Shown here: piece after piece, positions 30,735 to 43,254 of the stretch
Layout of the letters: each line of letters opens with the position of its first letter
Position numbering within the stretch: position 1 is the stretch's first letter
Assembly: GCA_016748015.1 (NCBI GenBank)
Contig: JAAOMT010000710.1
Span: forward strand, 34,170 to 98,169
Reading direction: 5' to 3'
DNA from: Geosiphon pyriformis
Taxonomy: Eukaryota; Glomeromycota; Glomeromycetes; Archaeosporales; Geosiphonaceae
Length of the DNA stretch: 64,000 nt
Program-made: the position numbers and the translations under genes
The notes under the pieces: model-generated
Told to the model about the DNA's origin: nothing
Databases searched by the model: none
Seen by the model: only the letters and a program-made list of their open reading frames with translations

Positions 30735-32560
30735 ATCCTAAAGTCAAAGTCGGTGTGATTGACTCATTTGCTGGACCATTGGGTCTGACTAATATTGGTG
30801 TTGTTGATAGTAAGTTTTTGAAATCTTGGGGCAGTGAAATGGAAAGCAAAGCAAGTAGTGTGGACAGCCTATCAGACTTGAAGAACATGAAAAATATTGT
30901 TGCTGAAGAAACTAGTTATGCTAACTTGGATAATTTTGTGGTCAATAACATAGAGGATGATGTCATGCCCAGAAAAACATGTACTTGCACATATGTGTTA
31001 GGTCAACCTTCGAAAACTCTTTTATTTGATGTTTTGAGTGGTGATAAGGATATGGTGGCTCTTTTGTCTCTTAAGTTTAAAGATTCTAATCAGCTGCTGA
31101 ATATTAAGTCATGTGTTTCGGAAAAAAAAAACTTTGAGCCAGTAAAATTTTTTGCACTAGATATTGAGCTTTTGGCTATTTCAGAAAAATCTGTTAGTGA
31201 CAAATTGATTTCAATAAAAAAAATTTTTTATCGAGTTGATGGTTTTGGGGGAGGCTCTGCTTCTTCAAAATTTCCAGAGATCATTAGGTCTTTATTTACT
31301 TTGGAATTAAGCTTAAATAAGACTAAAGAAATGGCAATATGTGAAAAAATTCTTGTTAATGATAATCTTAGGAAGGCAAACAGCCAATCGGATTGGGAAG
31401 TAATCATCAAGGAAATTTCAGTGAATCTTCCCAAATTGGCAATTGAATTAGTGTTTTATAAATTTGGTTAGATGATTTTGATTAGGATGCAATTGATTGG
31501 GCTTTGGCAAAAGACTATAATAGTATTTGAATCATCATATGTGGCTAGATCAGTTGCTTCCAAATAATCAGTTCTCATAAGTAAAGATTCTGTTTGTGTT
31601 ATATTGGTTATGGATAACAAAGAATTGTGAGTAATTAGGAATTGTCATTAGGTATTATTGTACACTTTGCCAATAGGCATGACTGCTCATGATTTATCAA
31701 ATTTGTTGAACTCTTATGATAAAAAAACTTGCTTTATTGGCTATAATTCTAGTTCATATGTTTGTAATAGATGTATAGTGGTCTGTTTTGATAATGAGGC
31801 ATTCAAATTGGTTGCTATTGGTTCTGTTCCAGTTTATAAAGGCATAAATTTGCACTGGGCTGGTTTTTTTTTGGCTTGCTGTGCTAAGTGTAAACAACTT
31901 GGTCATATTTCTGATGTGTGTTCAATTAGTGAGAATTTTGGAATTTGTCATAAGCAGGTGGTGTCTTCTCAAAATCAGGTCTATTTAGCTAATATTTATA
32001 GAAAAAAGCAGGCTCTGGTTGTTCATCCAGTGTCTTTTGGTGGAAAAACTTGGGCTCAGATTGTGGGTAGCTCTTCTTTTTATGTAGTCTTGTTAGTTCT
32101 TTCTGGTGCTGGTTCGCTTTTAAGTACAAAATCTTTGGTGTTGACTTCTAACCCTCTTAATAATTCTGGTTTGGCCAACTATATGACTTCTTTGGAGTGC
32201 TCTATAGAGTTTTTGTCAGACCAAGTTTCTGAGATTCTGAGGAAATTGAGCTTTGTAGATTTGGTGTCAGTGTTATCTCCATCTTATGTTCTCCCTCTTG
32301 TTGTTGCTGTTCTCTTAGACTCAGCTTTGGTTTTAGATATGGCTGTGAATAGTATGGTAGTGCCCTCTTCTCCTTCCCTTTTGGTAATTGATAATGCTAT
32401 CTTTAACTTAAGTTTGAGCAGCTCAAAGGTTCTTACTACCAAGGTGGGTGGTTTGGAATCAAAGATGATGGCTTTGGAAATTTCAGTCAGTTTGGTTTTG
32501 ACAAGATTAGACTTTTTGTGTTCTAGTTTGGGTTTGTCAACTTTTTCTCCATTTCAATGA
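30735..32560 (+). pseudogene. LINE-2 ORF1
   Basis: The 238- and 300-codon open pieces (30,755-31,471; 31,658-32,560) lie in one frame, separated by stops. It aligns with LINE-1 ORF1 throughout: DSFAGPLGLTNIG, ALDIELLAISEKSVSDKL, KKIFYRVDGFGG, and the intact knuckle CAKCKQLGHISDVC. It ends in the same helical C-terminus (ESKMMALEISVSLVLTRLD). No ATG is evident at the expected start. Presumed RNA-binding partner of ORF2. Confidence 0.82.
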
Positions 32561-35500
32561 TTGATTTTGTTTGGAAAATTGCTATATGCAATGTCAAAGG
32601 AATGAACAATCCAGCTAAACAAGATAATATTGTGCATTGGCATAAAGACATAAACAATCTGGTTTCAATTTTTACAGAAACAAAGCTAAAAGAAAAGTCT
32701 CACCCATGGATTGCTAACAAATTTAGTGATGTCTAAGTGTTTATCTCAGGTTTGAACTCTGGATACTTGGGTTCGGGTGTTGCTATAATTATGGACAATT
32801 TTTTGACAAGGCATGTGAGTAAGATTTCTGAGGTAGCTGGTCATCTTATTTTTATCAAGTTGTTCTTTAAAAATAGACTTTCTGTTTTGATTCTGGGGCT
32901 CTATGCTGGCACTTTTTCTGCAGTTCATTTCTTCCAAGCTGATGTTATTAACTCTTTTATTGCCAAAACTACTAATAAGTCCACTTTTGTTGTCCTTGGC
33001 AGTAACTTCAATGAAAATGGTTTTTACAAATGTGTGAGTTTTAAAAAGTGTTTTGGTTTGGGTCTGGTTAATTTTTTAGCTGGTAGCTCAGTAGCCAAAA
33101 TGCCTACATAAGAAAATTCTAGAGGTGTTGTTAAAACAATTGACTATGTTTTTGTTTTTTCAAATTTAATCAATGTAATTCTGTGCTGTAATGTTCTGGG
33201 TGTTAGCAAGCACTTTAATACTGATTATTGTGCTGTTTCTGTGTCCGTAAGTTTGAGTGGACTTTTAGATATGCAGTTGAACTCTTTTTGCAAACAGACA
33301 AACAGAAATCACTGGAAATTTAACATTAAAAATGCTAATGAGATTACATGGAGTGAGTTTAAGGATACTATGATGGCCAATGCTGCTATGTTCTCTAATG
33401 AATTTGCCACATCTAAGAAGTGTTCGGATCTGGATGCTATGTGAGACATTGTTCGCAAAGTAGTGTCTCTTTTGGCTAATGGGGTTTTCAAAAAAAAATG
33501 GTTTAAAGGCTATGATAAGGTGTTTACTAATGAGTTGTCCAGATTTTACAAACTAGAAGTTCTGGTTTCAAGATTGGCTAAGGCTTTTTATAACATGGTG
33601 TCTAACAGGTTTTTTTCCTTTTTGAAACATTGGAACTCTTTGGATCCTGATAAGGCATCTGTCATTCAGGTTCTTGTTGGCTCTAGTGCAGACTCTGATT
33701 GTATATGTTCTGCTTTCTTTGGTGTGAGAAAATCTTATCATACATCTAAACTGGCTGAGTTTTTATGTGCTGAGGAGTCAGGCATCAGATCTGCTATTGA
33801 AAAATGAATGAAAAGTTTTACAGTCAACAAAAACCACACAATCCATAATGTTTTAGAATGTCTTTTTTGGAAAGTGGTGCTAGACTACCTGGTTTCTAAT
33901 GGTAGTTTAATTGTGGACCCAGTTGATGTTAAAAAATAATGTTGACAAGATTATGAAAGATTGGACAAGAAAGAGGGTAGTGCCATATAACATTTTTGAT
34001 TTGTGGCAATGTTAATACCTGCCATTAGATTATGCCAACAATAATGCTTTTTCTGAAGTAATAGACATTATTAGCTATGAAAATTTGGTATGTGTGGTCA
34101 AAGATTTGTCAGATGGCAAAGCTGCTGGTTTGTCTGGTATTACAAATAAACTTTGGAAATATTGTGATGGTTTCATGCTTGGTATACTGTTAGATCTCTT
34201 AAATATCTGTTTGGTCCGTGAATCTGTACCCCAATGCTAGAAAGAGGCTTGAGTGTCTATAATTCCTAAGCCTTATGAGTGAAAAAATGTTCTGATCAAT
34301 ACTAGACTAATTGCTTTAATTAAGACTGCTCGTAAAGTTCTCTCTAAGCTACTTTCTGATAGAATTTTGTCAGCATGTAATGTGTTTAATGTTCTTCATG
34401 ACAATTTTTCTATGCTTAAGGGCACTATTACCCAGTCTCCTATTTTTGCCATTGGTTCAGTTGTTGAAAATGCTTTAAAAAAAAATCGTGAGCTTTAACT
34501 TGTCTTACAGGATATGTGGAAGGCCTATAACTCTGTGAGTTGGCCCCATTTGCAAAATAGTTTGGTTTAGATTAAGATGTGTGATCATTTCATCAGATTC
34601 TTTGGGAGTATTCACAATAATTGTGTCAATTATGTTATGACTAATTTTGGCCTAACTGATAAATACTGAATACATAATAGTCTTGACCAGGATGAGGTGT
34701 TTTTTCTCTTACTGTGAAGAATCTTCTACAATCTTCTTTTATGTGAAGTTAAGAGACAAGAGAGTTTGTGTGGATACTGTATTGACTCCAAGTTTGTTGC
34801 TAAAACTGGCAGATTGGAGACCCATGGTGGTTTGACCTTATTTTTGGCAGCTGGTGCTTTTGTTGATGACACAATTTGGGTAAGAAGTAGCCAGGCTGTT
34901 ACTCAGTACATTCTGGACATTGCAAGTGAATTTTTCAGTATAAACAATATCTCCATTAATAATAAAAAGACTGTGGCTATTCTTATTAACAGAAAGATAG
35001 AGAAAGTGTTATTGTCAATAAGTGGTCTGCCAATTTTGATTGCTCATAAAGAAGAGTCTTATAGGTATCTTGGGATCTATTTGTCATTTGAGAATTTGTC
35101 CAAACCCAGTTTGGCAAAAGCTCATTCAGATGTTAGGTTCTTTGTTAATTTGATTTTGAGGAAGACCATTTTAGACAAACAGTTTCTTTATCTGGTTTCA
35201 GCTGTGTTGCAACCTATTGTCAGTTATAAATCTCAGTTTAGTTTTCTTTCTAAAAGTGTGTATATTAAGTGAGACACATTAATTAGGAAAGGTTTAAGGC
35301 TTAAGGCTGGACTACCAAAGAATTTTCCTAATGAGGCTTTTCATCATCCATCCTTGTATGGTTTGAAGTCTTTTAAACAGTTGCAGGCTGAGTGCAAAAT
35401 AGTTTTTGTGCTGAGTTTCTCAAATGCTGGTGGGATTCTGGATCACTTGTTTATTTATAAGTCTCTTGATTTACAGGTTCTGAGTTGGTTACCTGTTCAC

Positions 35501-37226
35501 TCTTTATGTCACCCAGTTAGGTTACATATTAATCTGGTCAACAATTATCTGGCTGGTGTTGTAAGAATTTTTTTGAATTGTGATGTGTCTCTTGGAAACT
35601 TTTTTCATATAGCATTCCGTTTTTTTGGTGGGACACCAATGTTTTTAGTTCTGGAGGATTATTTGTTTTATGAAGTTTTACACTCACTCAAGAAATTTGG
35701 AGTCACTTTTGTTAAACAGCTGTATATCAAGAAGGGTTTGGAAAAGCTTCTGCCATTAAAAAAAGCTCAACCCAAGGGGTCCAATTCCTTATTAGTTCAA
35801 TTTGGCATGTGATTTTCTGGCCTGCTCCTCTCCTTATAATAATCTCCCTGTTGCTGAACTCCAGTCACCAGATATTAGTAGTTTGAAGGATGTTCTTCAG
35901 CTGAAGCAATGTTTTTTCACTTCTAATTTAAATGTTATTGAGGTTTACACAGATGGATTTTTGAAAAATTTTGGTATGCGGGAGATGAGATGTAGTGCAG
36001 CTGCTTACTTCTTGGATGTGGATCTGGGTATTGGCATTAAGGTTGGTGGGTTGGTTTCTTCTACTTTGGTGGAATTGCAGATGATTGCTTTAGCTTTGGA
36101 ATGTGTTCCTTCTCACAGTTGTATTGTGGTTTATTCAGACAGTCAGACTGCCTTAGATGCTTGTGTTGTTGAATCAGTTTTGGTTTCTTCGGACTTCCAT
36201 AATTATTGTTGGATGAAATGGTGTGGTGTTGTGAATCTGATTAAGAATAAAAGGCTTAGTGTTTCTTGGCATAAGGTTAAAGGACATTCAAGTGTCATGG
36301 GTAACAACCATGCTGACAAGTTGGCTAATTCAGCTGCAGGTTCAAGTTTGGTGCTTTCTGTTTTGATTAAGGAAATATTCATAGAGGCTGGTGGAGTGGT
36401 GGTGTCTGGTAATGTTTAGTATTTTGCTTGGAGTATTTTTAAGACTGTAAATTGTGCTGGTTGGGAGGTTGGATCTAGTTCTGCTGTTATTGACAGTGGT
36501 TTAATTGGTGATGTGGATTGGGTTCGTTTTGCTTTGGTCTGGCATCCTTACTTACATATAATGGCTGGGTTTACCAACAAGTCTACCACTAGTCTGTGCT
36601 TATATTTTTTGAAAGCTCTGTACTACTGCCTGCCAGTTGTTGTGTAAAAGCACTTGTATGATAAAAATTATTCAAGTGTTTTTTGTCTTCATTGTGGAGA
36701 GGTGAAGAGCTCTGATCACTCTTTTGTGTGTGTATTTGACTCTAATGTTCATAAGGATCTGCTTGCTTCTTATTTAGCTAAGTGGTATGCTATGTCTGGT
36801 TTGGGCCTTCCTTTGTCTCGGATCTTACAGATGCTTTCTTTGTGCATTTCTGATAATGTGCTATACACTGCTTTGAGCAAAGACTTTTTATTCAGGGATT
36901 GGTATCTGGAGGCTGTAGCTGTTTTGGATGATGCTAAGTCTGCAGGAAAAGTTATTATTGACTTTGTTTGAGATTTTGGTGCTGCTCACTATGTTGAGAT
37001 ATAGATGATTAAGGCCAAATATAGAGTCTTTATGGAAAAAAGTGGTTTAATTCATTGTAATAATTCTGTTTTTTTTGTGACCCATGGTCTTTTGTCTTTG
37101 CTTTTGGCTAGAGTAGTTAGGTTGCTTGGAATTGCTGAGACAATAAGTATCTGTTTTGGTTTTTATAAACCCTGCTATTTTTTTTCTGATTTTGATAGTG
37201 TGGTGTCCATTATGATAGATTCATAG
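32557..37226 (+). pseudogene. LINE-2 ORF2: endonuclease, RT, RNase H
   Basis: Begins ATG ATT GAT overlapping the ORF1 stop. Endonuclease: ICNVKGMN, FTETKLKE, and VLGSNFNENG where LINE-1 has GGDFNE; the SDH-like motif is NTDYCAV (His lost). RT: motif A LQDMWKAYNS (Asp lost), motif C FVDDTIW intact at about 34,859-34,879. RNase H is nearly complete: YTDGFL, VELQ, SDSQ, NNHAD (about 35,940-36,325). The terminal motif CLHC...HSFVC is at about 36,680-36,732. Stops and two frame changes make it dead. Confidence 0.85.
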
Positions 37227-37429
37227 TGTTGCTTTGATTGGTCCAAATGGCTGGTTATGTGTAAAAAATGCATAATTTGTGCCTAGTTTAAATCGCTTAG
37301 TTTGATGTATTACACTAGGTAATATTTGGGCCTCACTTATTAAATGTTAATAAAAAAAAAATTAAAAATACTATAATAGAAAAAATCAGTTTTATAGACT
37401 TTAATAGCTCCAATAATAACAAAAACATA

Positions 37430-37910
37430 AATAAAATAACACTTAAAAATACTTATGTTTGTTTTTACAATTTGGACAAACTTCTTAAAATTTTGGTTTT
37501 TGGTAACTTTAATAATAAAAAAACAAGTTTTTCTGTTCTTTTGGTTTTTTTTTAATTAGTTTTATTTTCTAATTTTTTATATATATTAAGAAAAAAAGTG
37601 TTTCAATCCAATTAAATTTTACACATTAAATATTAATTTTATAGCTGTATTTAACAAAAATTTAAATGAAAAAGTTATATTTGTCAAAAAATTATTTTAT
37701 AATATAAATAGTTTTAAAAAATCATTAACTTTCTTAAAATTCTAAAGCATTATTAAAGTATTGATTATGTTTAAAGCTAGTTTTAAAGCTGTCAAGCAGC
37801 TAACTATAGAAAAAAAATTTTGGTTAATACTAATCTTAAAAAAATCAATATTTAATTACATTAAAAAATTATTATTAAGAAAATTCTGGTAAATTTGCCT
37901 AAATTGATAT
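37430..37910 (+). pseudogene. LINE ORF1 relic, left part (split by Ty3-b)
   Basis: The frames match LINE-2 ORF1 residue by residue though nearly all C/G is gone: PIKFYTLNINFIAVF against PVKFFALDIELLAI, then VKKLFYNINSF against IKKIFYRVDGF, then KKILVNTNLKK and KKILVNLPKL against EKILVNDNLRK and KEISVNLPKL. The frame reaches the Ty3-b LTR at 37,911 and resumes at 58,031. It is a third, older LINE of the same family. Confidence 0.82.
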
Positions 37911-37969
37911 TGTTACCCAAGTAAAAAAACCGATCCAAAGTTATGAAAAAACATAACCAAAACGTGACA

Positions 37970-38195
37970 TAATACAGAATAATACGCAATAACGTTGAAT
38001 AATGCATTATAACATAAGATAATGTGTTATAATACAGGATAACACAGAATAGCACACAATAACATAGGATAACGTGTTATAATGCAGGATAACACAAAAT
38101 AACATGTAATAATGTCAGATAACGTATTATAACATAGAATAACTAGCAATAACATAGAAAAACAAAGCAATAACAGAAACAACAAAGCAATAGTT
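37970..38195 (+). repeat. Short-period AATAACRY array in family II U3
   Basis: About twenty imperfect units of roughly 10-11 bp built on GATAACGTG/AATAACACA. The partner array is at 57,004-57,240. CG, CA and TG alternate at the same positions in the two LTRs, so the ancestral unit was probably GATAACGYG. Confidence 0.75.
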
Positions 38196-38240
38196 AGCAA
38201 TAACAAGACAATTGAAAGCAATTCTGTAAAACCAAAAGAA

Positions 38241-38250
38241 TATATAAAAG
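38241..38250 (+). promoter_or_regulatory. LTR TATA box (family II)
   Basis: TATATAAAAG followed by CAAGTAGTTGTAGAAGTGAG, conserved in the other LTR (57,281-57,288) and in the partial LTR at the window start (complement of about 350-365). Sits just downstream of the repeat array. Confidence 0.6.
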
Positions 38251-38993
38251 CAAGTAGTTGTAGAAGTGAGAAAAAACAGACAGATAAATACGAACCTTTA
38301 GACAAGAATTAAATATCCATATCCCTTCATCCTTTATTATCTTCCCTATTTCATCTCCTGAAATAAACCAATTATTAAAAGAAATCAGAATCACAAATTC
38401 ATGTTCTCAAACTTTGTAGAATTTACATAAATTAACCCTTGTCTCATATCTCTATTCTAGGACAGATGCTCTTAGCATAACCGCCTTGAACCTATTAATG
38501 ATTTGGACTAATTGCTCTTGATTACAGTGATTGACGATACTAATTTATCTTTTTTCTCTTTCTTTTTCTTTTCTTTTTTCTTTTTCTTTCTTTTTCTGTC
38601 TATTTTGGTGGAGTGGCAACATAGTAAAATCAACTGTCTGAGAATAGATTTCGTGATAGCCTGGTAAAAGAGGGAAGCTCTCCCTAAGTTTTGGATATTA
38701 ACATTATCTTGTTAGCTTACTAGAAGGGTGAAAAGACAACGCCAGACCCTAATGACTGTGCTCATTAGCTCAGAGAAGAAAACTCACATTTACGAAAAAC
38801 GTTGCAATCAACAAAAGACAAACTCTGTGCCTTATAACCAAAAAACTCAATGGGTAAATTCACATCCAAGAATAGACCTTCAGAGACTGATAATCAAGAC
38901 TAAAGCCAACAGAATTACACGGAAAATGCATCATCAATAATTGAAAGCACCAAACGTTACCATTTCCCATACCCATTAAGTTTACCCATAACA

Positions 38994-39011
38994 TTTAGTG
39001 CTCCCTGTGAG
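38994..39011 (+). other. Primer-binding-site region of Ty3-b
   Basis: TTTAGTGCTCCCTGTGAG directly after the LTR end; the core resembles TGGTGCTCTCCC of Ty3-c with differences. tRNA not identified. Confidence 0.4.
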
Positions 39012-39055
39012 ATTATAAATCCACAGAGACAGAGCACCCCCAAAAATACATAAAA

Positions 39056-40970
39056 GTGGCGACTATTGGAACAATAGGAAAGAACCACTCCTCGTACAGA
39101 AAAGCACTATTTCAATATTTTCAAAAAGACCTAGGAATACCAGTAGAAACTACTTACGCAGAAAATAATTTTTGTAACTATATCAATGCAAAAATCAACT
39201 GCTTGTTAGGCCACACAACTGATACAGGAAGACTTGGAAAACAAATCTATCAAAGCTTACTAGGATACTCAACAGCCACGACTACCCAAGCAATTGCTGA
39301 AACTCTGTGTATAATCGATATAGACATTAAATATTACGTGGCACAACAATTCTCTCAAGTACAACAACCAGTGGAATCCAACTCTGAAGAATACGAAAAC
39401 AAATCCAACAATCCTGTAACTGCTTAAGCCAAGTTCATGGTCAACAAAAAACCAAGAGTCCTCTTCTCAACAACTCCATCATACTATCAGACATCCCAAA
39501 GTAGAATTGTATTCAACCCACTCCTGGAAACCCAGTCAGAAACACCACAAACTCCTGGAAATCCACATCCTTGGAATCAACACAGTTGGACCAAATCACT
39601 AGAAGAATATAAATCACTGTTTAGAAATCTTACCCCAGCAGACGGTCAAACAGAAAGAAATCCGTCAACTTGAAAACAGCCACCAGCACAAAACCTAGCA
39701 GAATCAGCATCTCCTCTGATAGAAGAAACAGCTATCTTACAACTTATTGGTTCAAGTGACAAAGGAAAGCAACCAGCATTAGCACCCGGAGAACACTCGA
39801 ATACGTGAACACCAATCCCTTTAAACATAACCAGTAACACCCTACTCATTAACTAGATCATGGCTTACCGGAATATCACTAAATTAGAAAAATTTTCTGG
39901 TGAAGAAGATAATGCATATTCTTGGATCGTGGACGCCGAGAAAGCAATTACCGCTAATGGTTGGAATGACGATTACACAATTTAGGCACTACTGTTCTTT
40001 CTGACCAGAACTGCCGATTTATGGTATCAGAGCCTAGCAGAGAAGCCTACCTCCTTTACCAAGTTTAAACTCGCATTTCTACAATACTTCTGTGACCCCA
40101 ATACGTTAATTCAATTGCAGAATCAATTCAGCATAATTAAACAAAAAGATCATAAAGCAGTAACTACTTATCTCGAATGATTTAATCAAATCCTGCGTCA
40201 AATATTAACTATTGAAAGGGACTACTACACCACAGTGCAAGTTCTTAATCAATTCATTAAAGAATTGTGGAATGGTATTCTAAGATCCATAAGACCCTGC
40301 CATCCGACCAGTTTACAAAATGCCGTCGCTCTCGTTTGCGATTTTGAGTCTGCAGAACAAGAAGCAAACCATACCCAAGCTGTTAATTTAGCCATTAATG
40401 GAACCTCTGACATTGATGCAAAGATAACCCAATTGAGTGAGAAACTAACTCAGAAAATTGAGGGATTCTTAGCCGGAACTACAGGAACTTACCAACCACC
40501 CCAATGGAAAGAAAATAACAACAACAGCAGATACTCACAGCAACAGAACTGTCAGCAACAGCAACAACCTTGAAAATCCGATCCCCACAACTGTTACTAC
40601 TGCCAGAAACCTGGACACATTGCCTGTGACTGCAGAAGGAAGATCATGGACCAAAATCAAGGAAACTCATACCAGCAATCCAGATATCAGCAAAACATGA
40701 TACCCCAATATTTTATATCTCAGAATCAACTACCCCTATATGCACAACAAGTCCCGTATACTCAACCACCACCCCAGAATTATTATCAACTACCACCAAT
40801 GACACAAGCAATCCCTCACTATCAAACTTCCCCTTACAGCCCATCCAGACCTCGAGCTATAGACTATAATCAGGAATGGAAGAATCCCAACAACAATTAG
40901 GTACAAACCAACAGTAGACCATCTCGACCAATCCCTCACAGTCCTGTCCAATCTCGACCAACACTAACTG
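39056..40970 (+). pseudogene. gag of Ty3-b
   Basis: Starts at GTG in AAAAGTGGCGAC, the same non-ATG context as Ty3-a and Ty3-c. Open pieces 39,056-39,427, 39,437-39,673, 40,235-40,573 and 40,646-40,900 lie in one frame with TAA/TGA between. The gag domain is readable around 39,880-40,330 (AYSWIVDAEKAI...LWYQSL...FKLAFLQYF...TTYLE-stop-FNQILRQI). An intact knuckle CYYCQKPGHIACDC (40,592-40,633) is followed by a Gln/Tyr/Pro-rich tail. Structural RNA-binding protein of the particle. Confidence 0.84.
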
Positions 40971-41002
40971 GATACCCGAATCAAGCTTTCTATTTCAGTC
41001 TT

Positions 41003-41770
41003 ATGGAAGACCAGAGTTTTGATAAATCTACACCTGTAGAAGGGGGGGATATAGAACAAATCTTTCAACCTTCCAAGCAAACAAAAAGCAATATCTCATC
41101 AGCCACTATTACTGAAGACACCATTCTAGCCACCATATTTTCTTTTGACATCAATAATTTGAATACCCATAGCCTTTTTAGTGGAGCAGCCATCAATCAG
41201 GATAAACCAATAATGGCCCTATACACTAATACCAGAGTTGGAAGAATAGACATTAAATTAATCTTAGATAGTGGATCAGCTGGTAGCATAATCACGAAGC
41301 AGCTCATGGACCAACTAGGTCACCGAGTAGACCGTGCTGCTACCATCCAGATTATTACAGCGGATGGAAACACAAAACCCCAATAGGAGAAATTGACAAC
41401 TTCCCCTTCGAGATTAATGGAATCCAAATCTCTACCAAAGTACTCATCATAGAAGCTACTCAATATTAAGCTCTAGTAGGAAACAACTGGTTGTCAAAAA
41501 TCAATGCTACTCTCAACTGGAACACCCAAGAACTTCAACTTACGTTTAACGAATAGCATGCCTGAGTTCCAGCTACATATGGACACTTTAAAACCCAATG
41601 TACCGAGGAACCCCTTATTAAATTCAAAGACACATCAATGCCACCAACTATCAAGACCTATCAGGTTTCATGGGTGGATAATTATCGAATTGAACTACCT
41701 CTACCACCAACCTGGGAAGAAAAAGGAAAAGGCAGAGCCAAAGAAGAACCCCAATCGTCATCACTAGAAT
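41003..41770 (+). pseudogene. Aspartic protease of Ty3-b
   Basis: The frame with KLILDSGSAGSIITKQL (DSG 41,267-41,275) continues gag, so Gag and PR are one polypeptide. A frameshift after ITADGNTKP near 41,386 separates the distal part (GEIDNFPFEINGIQIS, about 41,390-41,500, with further stops). Confidence 0.8.
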
Positions 41771-41809
41771 ACGTAACCTCGGACCAAAAAAACTTATTTT
41801 ACCAACCCC

Positions 41810-42460
41810 CAAGACTAATATGTGTTGATTGTGGAAAAAAACTATTCACTATGGGCACATGTATTGGGAACAACAAAGAATGGCCCATCACCACTAAATA
41901 CTATTGCAGACTTTGTTTACTGGAAAAATTTGGACAACTAAAACAACAAGGCAAGTGAAACAACATATCATGCCTTACATATGGCAAAATCTTGCCAGAT
42001 GAAGGACTTTGGAATGATGTGCCTGGCAAAGGAGGAACATGCGACAAGGCTTGTCAATACACCATATTAATCAACGATTGGGTACAAAAGGGAACCTCCA
42101 TCAAGGATGCTTGGAAATGAGCCCTCAACAGACTGGACAGTTATCCACATGATGACCACAAAATCTGGAGAATGACAAGCACCAAGGCTGAAGGCACCAT
42201 GTCCAAAGAAATATGAGAAATCAAGAACAACTCTTGGATGCCCAAATATGATAGACCCAACTATTCCGAAAATGATTTCTTTACAGATGACCCAGACACA
42301 TTTCAGAACTGATATCAGGAATTGGCCCCAACTCATAAAGAACAGGAGCAAAGATTGGCCAATTTAAATACCAAACTGTGCGATCACTGTTTGATCCCCT
42401 GTTACTTCCAGTACTGTAACAAATGTGATCTCATGTTCAATCCATCTCCAAGAATACTGT
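41810..42460 (+). pseudogene. Cys-rich module of Ty3-b pol
   Basis: Reads CVDCGKKLFTMGTC, YYCRLC, a worn CLTYGK, CDKAC, then a helical part with several TGA codons, and CDHCLIPCYFQYCNKC (C-x2-C-x3-C-x4-C-x2-C). Same order as Ty3-a and Ty3-c despite strong divergence elsewhere, which argues for a real folded zinc-binding unit. Confidence 0.7.
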
Positions 42461-42559
42461 TTCTAATCACTGAACTACTTGAGCCCAAAAAAGAAGTATT
42501 AATCACCGAGAACATGTTGTTTCAAGATCCAACTGAGAATACCAAAACAGAACAATATC

Positions 42560-43080
42560 TCGTGTATTCCAACCTATCCAAAAAACTAGAGCTAAAATGG
42601 TATAGTGACAATGAAGAAGGAATCTGCCCTGAAAAAGTGCATGACACCAATGCTGGTTTCGATCTACGATACTCCAGATAATTACCCATTATTATAGCCC
42701 CACATTCCTTTGTAAAAATAGATCTTAAGATAGTGTTAGAAATTCTTGTTAGTACAATGGTACAAGTTGTCTCTCGATCTAGTCTAGCCAAAAAAGGAAT
42801 CGACATAAAAGGAAAAATCATCAATGCTGGTTACATGGGAAACATTATTGTGATGCTACAGAACAATTCGAACAGACCCTATAAAATAGAATCACAAGAA
42901 AAAATTGCCCAAGCTATCTTCCTACCCCTAGTCAAAATACTCCAATTAACTCCAATAACAACTTGAGAAAAGTTAGGCCTCACTGCCTGAGAAATCAATG
43001 GGTTTGGATTAAGTGGAAGAGAAAACATACCAGTTAATTTCTCGGAGGAAGACAGTGACCAGGTAGAATTTATCAACACT
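42560..43080 (+). pseudogene. dUTPase domain of Ty3-b pol
   Basis: Motif 1 TNAGFDLRYS (about 42,650-42,680), motif 2 SRSSLAKKGID with the SRSS core intact, motif 3 KIINAGYMGNI (catalytic Asp replaced by Asn), motif 4 EKIAQAIFLPL, motif 5 GFGLSGREN after a TGA. All five motifs occur in order and spacing, so it is a dUTPase fold; the Asn in motif 3 and the stops at 42,679 and near 42,964 argue against activity. Confidence 0.87.
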
Positions 43081-43254
43081 GACACCATTATCTCCATTCC
43101 CCTATACTGACAATACATCCTCAAGATAAATCAAAAGATTCAAGATCAAGCCCTGTTATTCGAAGCCAGTCCCAAAATCTGTTCTCTAGCCAATGTTGCT
43201 AATCTATACCTACCAGCCAAAGCTCATAAACACTTCAAAATCTCTATCCACAAC

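Larger units (their letters stand above)
30490..37345 (+). mobile_element. LINE-2: older copy of the LINE-1 family
   Basis: Same layout as LINE-1, plus strand. The 5' end is GTTGATCCCCCAGTTACAA, with ORF1 to 32,560, ORF2 from 32,557, and a 3' UTR ending TTAATAAAAAAAAA near 37,345. It is more decayed: many stops and two net frame changes in ORF2, between 33,807 and 34,766 and again near 35,800. The ATGA ORF1/ORF2 overlap is kept. Confidence 0.9.
37911..38993 (+). repeat. Ty3-b 5' LTR (family II)
   Basis: 1,083 bp. Has a repeat-rich U3 (37,970-38,195), a TATATAAAAGC box at 38,241, a pyrimidine-rich run at 38,549-38,597 and a TTTACCCATAACA end. Differences from 56,949-58,030 are mostly CG versus CA/TG, for example ATACGCAATAACGTTG here against ATGTGCAATAATGTTG there. 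Confidence 0.92.

Noticed and set aside
37970-38195. CRISPR-like or satellite array
   Set aside because: Units of about 10 bp without spacers, present inside both LTRs of Ty3-b; it is a U3 repeat.
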